Source of the DNA: Rutidosis leptorrhynchoides
Lineage: Eukaryota; Streptophyta; Magnoliopsida; Asterales; Asteraceae
Assembly: GCF_046630445.1 (NCBI RefSeq)
Contig: NC_092338.1
Coordinates: 343,733,501 to 343,797,500 of the forward strand
Direction of reading: 5' to 3'
DNA length: 64,000 nucleotides
The notes under the pieces are model-generated. The model had not been told where the DNA came from, ran no database searches, and saw only the letters and a program-made list of their open reading frames with translations. This document shows positions 57,498 through 64,000 of this stretch, in pieces (the first letter of the stretch is position 1; each line of letters begins with the position of its first letter). The translations under genes and the position numbers were made by a program.

Positions 57498-58700
57498 TGT
57501 AGGGAATTAGGTTGCATTAGTGAGTCTAAGACCGACCCGAGTAGGATTCACTAATAGGACTAATCTACAACTTGCTAGTTTACTTGTTTCCGCTGAACTT
57601 ACTGCATGCTGCTGCTTACTTTTTACTGCTATATGCCGTATTCTACTACATGTTTCACTACTGCATGCTATTATTCGCCTTCGATTTCATGCTACTGTGA
57701 TATATTACTACATGCCACTATCTGCCTTTAGCCTGTTACCTCGGTATGATACTGTTACTATTGCCATGCTACATACTGCTGTGAACGATCTAGGCTGCTG
57801 TAGTTGCTATGCCTGATTACACTCTTGCTACCTGTCTACTATCCGCTATACCAACTTGGAGAACTCATCCTTCCCGGTTCAGATGTTTTCCTGAACTACT
57901 TTCCCACTCGTTTAACCCTAAGAACTAGTAGTGTAATCCACCTGTTGCTACTGTTCCACCGTTCCAGAGATCGAAACATTACTTCACGCAATCTAGAAGA
58001 TTGTTCAGTTGACACATACACTGTACGCTTTCATGACCGTCACTTAACTCTTTCATTCTTCACGACTGCTCAACGATCTAACAACACTTTTGCACTTAGG
58101 TCCCTACCACTCCTAGACATTGGAGAAGTCGGAAAGGCATTCCCTTTAGTGAGGTCATAGTGTCTTCTACTAATACTCAGCCATATCCAAAAACTTGCGA
58201 GTCGCCTCGAGACATATCATATCACTACTTGCTACACGTACAACCCGACGCGAGGCCCGGAATGAATATCTAGAAGGAACCTAACAACGTTACCTGAATC
58301 CGAACCTTTGAAGAAACTTCGGGACACTTAGGCATTAATACTTGATCTACGGAACCTACGCACCCACATCAAGAAGCTGTGAGATTAGTTATGCCGATTC
58401 TGTTTTGAGATAGCATGGTTAAAGCACCGTTAGATGAAATTGTGTATAATTAGAAGTGATCACGTTACATTGACCATATGAAATGATATTGGAATGAACG
58501 TACGATTTAGTACAATATAATGACGCCAGGCCAGCGTGATTATATTGAAGTAAATCATGCAGAAGTTCCAATGTTACTACATGAGGGATATGGGGTGATC
58601 CAGGGAAAATTTTGACAGGGATCATTTGAGCATACGCATTATAGTCTGTTAAAGGTAGGAATAACCACGTAGCCCAGATACCATACAAGAAGGGCTTTGA
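57498..58700 (+). other. Non-coding leader of element 3
   Basis: No recognisable domain. Open stretches at 57520-57816 and 57804-58160 are rich in Leu/Tyr/Cys from TACTGCTA-like repeats and look fortuitous. Holds the 79-nt hairpin. Confidence 0.5.
58491..58569 (+). ncRNA. Conserved 79-nt hairpin, element 3 copy (candidate RNA element)
   Basis: Arms of 36 nt from GGAATGAACG to TGACGC and from GCGTGATTAT to AGTTCC pair at 26 of 36 positions around loop CAGGCCA. Relative to element 4, pair 10 is G-C here and A-T there, and pair 16 is T-A here and A-T there. Both sides changed, as expected for a maintained structure. Confidence 0.5.
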
Positions 58701-59600
58701 TTGCAGAATTGATAACCCGAAAATTTGTTATAAATATCGACACCCTGGACATTTAAGGAGAAAGTTTTCATATAGGAAAAACTTTAAACTTACCTGCGGT
58801 AAAGAAATCATTATGGAAACTTGCATGGATCCTGATTCTTATTAGGGTACATTTCGGCACAACGTTTTATTGTTTCAGAGTTGTTTAATACTAGAATGAT
58901 AGAAACCTTACATCTAAGAACCTTAGCATTATCATGAATAATAAACCATCAACAACCATGGGAATTAAGTATTCTATAGGACACAAGCAAATGGTAAACT
59001 GAGGAAGATAGAGGAATAATTTAAGGTAGTACTTTCAGATTAACAGGTGGGTCATTTGGAGATGACCTCATATTAACCAAACTTGGGAGTTTTAATGTAG
59101 TAGTTAAAACGGATTAGTTACCTACGTACAGGCATATGTTATTCGAGAAGATTGATAGAATTTTTCACAGTAGTACAGTAAGATTTGATTTGGGATGAAC
59201 TTTAAGATTAACCTAATACTCATCGAACTAGGAAGCTTTGATGAAATAGTTGGAACGAACTGACTTTCAAGGATGAAAGCGGAATTTATTTATAATGGGA
59301 AAATTTATTTGTATACCTCGCAAGAATGGTGAAACTATTATGGGGAGAAATGTAGCCCGAAAACTGAACCTTATTAGTTACATGACAACAACCTGAAATC
59401 CCACAATGGAAATAGGAAGAAATTCATCATTAACTACCAGAGACGGTATGCGGTTAGACAATCATCTGGGTTATTATTAACCATCTCGCCAAAAATGCTC
59501 ACCTCTAGCCATGAAAGAAACCGATACAATGGACAAACTTGCACAACGATACTTAAAGGAAATTGTATTCCGTCACTTCAGCAATCCAAATTCTATATTG
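58701..59600 (+). pseudogene. Relics of gag knuckle, protease and integrase in element 3
   Basis: 58714-58761 reads KICYKYRHPGHLRRKF, a CCHC knuckle with two Cys lost. 59190-59380 shows FKIN-like text, IELGSFDEIVGTN, MKAEFIY and ARKLNLIS, matching protease about residues 495-560 of element 1 with stops. 59400-59590 shows WVIINHLAKNAHL-like text and TMDKLAQRYLKEIVFRH, matching integrase about 1197-1235. RT and RNase H that should lie between are missing. Many stops and frameshifts are present. Confidence 0.7.
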
Positions 59601-61340
59601 AAGATTTCCCAAGAATCTCATTTGATACTCATTCTTACGCAACTCTAAATCCTAACGTATCACAAGGAATTTCTTATTCGATGATAACCACAACATCGTC
59701 CTTCTTACCTCGATATTAGTCATACCAGTTCGAAATTTTCCAAAAATCAATGAGTGGTTAACTCTCATCCTCAAGCCCTCCCATTCGTATCTCACTTATA
59801 AGCAACAATTTCACACTTAAGCATTTTTGGTCAAAGGACTCATGCCCTACTAATAGTCGTCAATCACAAAAAAAAAAAATTAATGGTTTTTGTTACCTCA
59901 AATATCACTCAAAATTTTCAAAAGTCTTTTACTCGATTCTCATCAATCTTTTACAACTTGTAACCCCCGTAATATGAACATTTTTGTTTGCCAAAATTTT
60001 ATACACACTATTTTACTATGCTATCCTCTAAAAGCTTTATAAAAATAATTTTATTCTGTTTGCCATTCATACAAATTTTTGAAATCGTACCCGTTACATA
60101 AAATAAAGTAAATGATTACTTTTGACAAATACATATGAAACTTTACCTTCACTTTTACAAACCAAGTCTTTCATTTAAAAGATATTATACTTTGAACGGT
60201 ACGTGTGGTACATAACCCTAATTTACTAAGAACTTCGTTTCTTCTCCTACATTGTCACCATGAACAATTTCTATAAAACTTTTGTTGCTTATTATATAAA
60301 AATTTTCGTGTTATTCGTATCCAAGTCATCATAAAGGCCTTATAACCGTCGAAATCGAGAGATTCATGCGTATGTGATAAGGGCACAGACTACCACGTCA
60401 TGCAAGGCCTTCGGGCATCCGTTAACACTTAAACCATTCAAAACTAATGCGTTACCCCCATGGATTTATTTCACCACACCTGCTGGAAAAATGCTCTTTC
60501 TTACATAACTCTAAGTCCTGCCTTATTCCAAGGGATTCTCATTTAGTAGTATTAATGCCATCATTATTCCGACTTTAGTACTAGTCATAACCTGTTTGGA
60601 AATTTGCAAATTCAAGAAGCAATTAACTTCTCATCCTCGTGCTCTATCCTTCGTACCTCACTTTTTAATAACGGTTTCGCACGTGAATATTTTTGGCCCA
60701 AAGATATGTGTCCTGATAATTACCAAAACTACATTTATGTCATTTGTTTTCATTACCTGGTAACCGGTCACCCGATGATTCAAAGATTTTCCACTCAACC
60801 TTTTTCAAATCGCAACCACTGAAATACGAAAAGCTATCAAAATTTTTACACGTTGTTTATTTGTGCGGTCTTAACAAGATTTACAGACAATGAGAGTACT
60901 AAAAACTTTTCTGCCACTTATACGACTTATAAAATCATATATGCATAAATTTATACTTACTTATTTTGATACTAAGTTATATCTTCAAATTATTTAAAGA
61001 CCGCTACTTTACTGAGTTATTCAACTTAAGTCAAATAGTTTTGTGTAAAATGGTACACGTTGTACCTACTTCTGAATTTACTAGGAACTTCGTCCCGATT
61101 ACGTTGTCACAACAAATGTTTAAAAGTTTTATTTTTCAAAACTCCTTTAGTTGATTTTATAAAAGGTTTTCGTATTAGACGACACCACGTATGGATCACA
61201 CTTTTTCTTGCCCTCTGTTAGAGATGAAACTTACTATTAATATCTTTGTTAAAAACTCTTGAGCCACTTTGGATGGCGGTCTTATAAAATTTTGTTAGAA
61301 AATTTTTGCACCCATAAAATGTTCTTTTAAAGCTAGACAT
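59601..61340 (+). repeat. Diverged tandem duplication of about 0.87 kb inside element 3
   Basis: Sequence around 59637-60400 recurs about 866-880 bp later (60503-61330). Matching landmarks are CAACTCTAAATCCT with TAACTCTAAGTCCT, CTCATCCTCAAGCCCTCCC with CTCATCCTCGTGCTCTATCC, and GGTACGTGTGGTACATAACC with GGTACACGTTGTACCTAC. Part of this block is also in element 4. No coding sense found. Confidence 0.6.
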
Positions 61341-62498
61341 GACAAAACGCGGGCCGATAAATCAGTTTTCTGAGGTACACTCATTGGTCATCCTATTGTA
61401 GGAAATGTACTAGGTGGGTTACTGTTCTCAATACTTCACGGCTAATCACAACCCCCTCATAAACCTCATCTCTATGAATCAGTATGTTGAGACACAAGAA
61501 TCATTTTTGAAGATTCTTTTCACTCTGAGTAAACCATTCGTTAGGACCAAGGGTTCACGTATCTTCTCATCCGCACATCCCCTTAAGTACATGGATAAAT
61601 TCAAAACAAACCACTCGAAGAGTTCACTCTCATTCAAGACCACACCTTTCGTGCGACTTTCTTTCGGAAATGTAATATAAGATACTTTGAGAACCTATGA
61701 ATCTTGTTATCCCTTGAGCGGGGACTGCTTAAAGCATTACGACACTGATGTGGTTACTCTACACATTTCTTCCTTCATTGGTTGCAACTGTATGTTGCTC
61801 TAGTTAACGTTAACCCTAACTTCAACGTGTAGCTGAAAGGATGAAGTTACATTGCGGAACTGTGTTTTCATTTCATCCAAGGATAGGTTCACCTGTAGTA
61901 TGGTAAACTAGGTGATATCCCTCATTGTTCGTTCAGACCGTTCTGAAGACACTATGAATATTTATGGCTTGCCAGTCCGATTGATCACTTTTAGCTAAAT
62001 TTCAATTCACTTATTCAAATGAAACGTTCTTAAATATCGAGTTCCTTATGCCTATGGTCTCCTTCCGAAATCAAGGGGTTAGTAAAGTCTGTGGCTAACA
62101 CTATCCAGACATCAAATCACATGGTTGTGATCATCATGTTTTCCATTCTACCTGTCAGCTTTGTATTACGACATAAGCGCTCGATGTTTTAGATGAGCTT
62201 AGAAATATTCAGGATGCATTTCACGCATCCAGCTTACTGAGGGTGCCTGTAAGGCTAAACACACCATCTTTCCTTTTGTGAAGATACATTCTGATGACAT
62301 ACTCATGTTAAGCAGAAACGAAATCAATTTGTTGACCTCTTAGGACAAGAGACTTAATTAACGGCATATACCTATTCTCACTTTCATACGCCGAAGTACC
62401 TTTCAAGGTAAATAACTTACTTCTGAGCCCACGAGTCTCACAGAACTTTGATACGCCCTTCTTATTCGAATACGGTACCATTGTTTGGTCACTCCTTA
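61341..62498 (+). other. Remaining non-coding 3' interior of element 3
   Basis: No intact domain. A short stretch near 62277-62318 translates as FVKIHSDDILMLSRNE, reminiscent of the RT FIDDIL motif, but it is isolated. I see nothing else. Confidence 0.4.
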
Positions 62499-62535
62499 AA
62501 ATTTCGGGACGAAATTTTCTTTAACAGGTGGGTAA
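62499..62535 (+). promoter_or_regulatory. Palindrome and polypurine tract of element 3
   Basis: AAATTTCGGGACGAAATTT (62499-62517), then AACAGGTGGGTAA directly against the 3' LTR. Preserved although the coding region upstream has decayed. Confidence 0.85.
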
Positions 62536-64000
62536 TGTAACGACCCTGGTTTTTCCATCCTTAATTAATAATGGTTATTATTAATACTTGTGATTTAACG
62601 AATGTATTGCTATACATTTACTTGCTACCATACATGATTCTTGAATGCCCGAAACGTCTTTGTGACACACGAAACTTTCACGAATAATATTTTTAGAATA
62701 TTATTTACATTCATAATTAAGTTTATTAATCATTTTGATTAACTATGGTTAATAGTTAATTACTTGGGCTTTATTTGGACTAACTTGTTAATTACATACA
62801 TACTTAGGCTTTTTAATTGTACATGGGCTTAGAAGCCCACCCTACCCATATTAATGGACTTAATTAGTCCAACACTCATGTAAGTATCATCATTAAGGTT
62901 TAACTAGGTGGTTTGGTTCATGGAATCAAGTTACAAACTCTTTACATCTAGTTCCCATAAAAACCCCTCTTATAACCAACTTTTAAATAAACAACATGAG
63001 TTTACATTGTGTATTTTTCTCCTCCCCCTCCCCTTATTCTAGCCGTCGGCCATGAGGGCCTCATGGGGAGTCCAAGTCTTTTTTTTTTATCACTTAATAC
63101 TTGCATACTTCACTTGTTCATTTCACTTTACACACACACCAATTTTACTTCACATTTCTCTCATTTCTTTCTCTCTTCTCTCAAAGATTGTAAGTAACTT
63201 GAACATTTTATTTTCTTCTCTTCTTTTCTTTAAAAAAACCATAGCAACCATAAGCATCATCATCATCATTCTTTTGTTGTTGTTACTTGTCTTTGATTGT
63301 TGTTACTTACTAGTTGTTGTTACTTACTTACATATACAAGAATCAAACTCATTAGTTTCATTCTTCTTTTATCTTGTAATTACAAGAACACACAAGAACT
63401 AAACTTACTAGTTTATGTTCTACATATGTTGTTTCAAAGATTGTAAGTTCATGGTTGTAAATCATACTTGAAGCTCATGAAGTAAACTTAAAGTTTACTT
63501 TCTAAAGATCAAACTTTGGTTTGAATCTTTAAAGTATGAACAACCATGAACCTTTTACTTGTTTATTTAGTTGTTACTTCATATTATGCACTTTAATTTC
63601 ATGTTTGTTGGTTGTTATTGGTCAAATGTTACTAGTTAACTTTGATCTCATTAATCTTGAACTAAAGTTAACTTTGAAAGTTCAAGAACATGTAAGTAAG
63701 CTTTCTTTAATTATAACTTGGTACACTTATGTTAGATCTAGACTTTTGAGTCTTGGATCATCAAGATCAAACTAAGAACTATGTTCTACAACTTAAGATC
63801 TTGATTTCATATGTTCACTTTCAAGTTTGTAACTTATTATTAGTTTTAAAGTTCATGTATGTGTTAGATCTAAGACTTTGATGTAACTTTGGTTCATCAA
63901 AACACTTGCAACACTTAAGTGAGTTGTGCTTCATGTCTTAGACTTGCACTTGGGTTATGATGGTCAAACCTTGGTGAAAATGATGCAAACACATCAACGA
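62536..64000 (+). repeat. 3' LTR of element 3, truncated by window end
   Basis: Direct repeat of 54567-56033 beginning TGTAACGACCCTGG. A few substitutions and 1-3 bp repeat-length changes only. Confidence 0.95.

Larger units (their letters stand above)
54567..64000 (+). mobile_element. Element 3: Tekay-like element with ruined interior, 3' LTR runs off the window
   Basis: 5' LTR 54567-57477, PBS 57480, interior to 62535, 3' LTR from 62536 to the window end (1465 bp visible). Over the visible overlap I count about 11-12 substitutions, under 1%. The interior keeps only scraps of gag knuckle, protease and integrase with many stops, plus a duplicated non-coding block. Young LTRs around such an old-looking interior point to a non-autonomous family copied in trans. 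Left target sequence AGTGA (54562-54566) cannot be matched because the right edge is outside. Confidence 0.9.

Noticed and set aside
57520-58160. Two overlapping open stretches of 98 and 118 codons after the PBS of element 3, in the place of the accessory ORFs of elements 1 and 2
   Set aside because: No F-box or acidic repeat pattern; composition follows TACTGCTA-like repeats. Not accepted as genes.
62277-62318. Possible RT active-site relic (SDDILMLSRNE)
   Set aside because: Isolated 14-residue similarity, out of the expected order after integrase relics; could be chance.
1-64000. CRISPR arrays, bacterial operons, rRNA or tRNA genes
   Set aside because: None seen; tRNA-like TGGTATCAGAGC matches are retrotransposon primer binding sites.

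Overview
This window is plant nuclear DNA made almost entirely of nested LTR retrotransposons. I see no convincing ordinary host gene. The signs are plant-type Ty3/gypsy polyproteins (Tekay chromoviruses with a C-terminal chromodomain, and a Tat-lineage element with an antisense ORF), initiator-Met-tRNA-like primer sites, 5-bp target duplications and AT-rich 3-kb LTRs. The protein style reminds me of Asteraceae elements. That is recollection, not a search result.

Layout. (1) 1-21217: Tat-lineage copy A, + strand, decayed: RT (1-1206), RNase H and integrase (17278-19356), and an antisense ORF reading back from 21217 to 19906. It is split by two insertions. Element 1 (1207-14316, minus, TSD CCAGA) is a complete Tekay element with an unbroken 1535-codon gag-pol and LTRs in which I noticed one difference over 3258 bp. 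A solo LTR (14339-17272, minus, TSD TCGTC) comes from a second Tekay-like family. (2) 21218-42533: Tat copy B, + strand, fused head-to-tail to copy A at a junction that lacks B's 5' LTR and gag start: gag, PR, RT, RNase H, integrase, antisense ORF with its own TATA box, PPT and 3' LTR. It is split by element 2 (24665-37702, +, TSD CGCTA), an older relative of element 1 with a broken pol. (3) 42534-43930: 3' end of a Sirevirus-like (Ty1/copia) element, minus strand, cut off by Tat copy B. (4) 43930-44982 and 54456-54566: low-copy sequence ending in a roughly 50-bp tandem repeat. It is split by element 4 (44983-54455, minus, TSD AGCGA), an internal-deletion derivative, and followed by element 3 (54567 to beyond 64000, +), whose interior is a wreck although its LTRs are about 99% alike.

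Main points. Elements 1 and 2 carry two extra ORFs between the PBS and gag: a 227-aa F-box protein related to the plant At2g35280/At1g67623 type, and a 204-aa acidic protein. Both ORFs are open in both insertions, even though pol is broken in element 2. The Tat copies carry two short GT-AG intron-like segments in pol whose removal restores the reading frame. Elements 3 and 4 share a 79-nt hairpin with a GGCC loop and compensatory stem changes, and they sit at the same phase of the same tandem repeat. Three Tekay families share the palindrome AAATTTCGGGACGAAATTT, or a close form of it, just before the PPT.

How the parts relate. Element 1 could supply Gag, PR, RT, RNase H and integrase. Elements 2, 3 and 4 cannot make these proteins but keep LTRs, PBS and PPT. 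The young LTRs on elements 3 and 4 suggest mobilisation in trans. Relative order from nesting: Sirevirus remnant, then Tat B into it; elements 1, 2 and the solo LTR inside Tat later; element 1 is the most recent.
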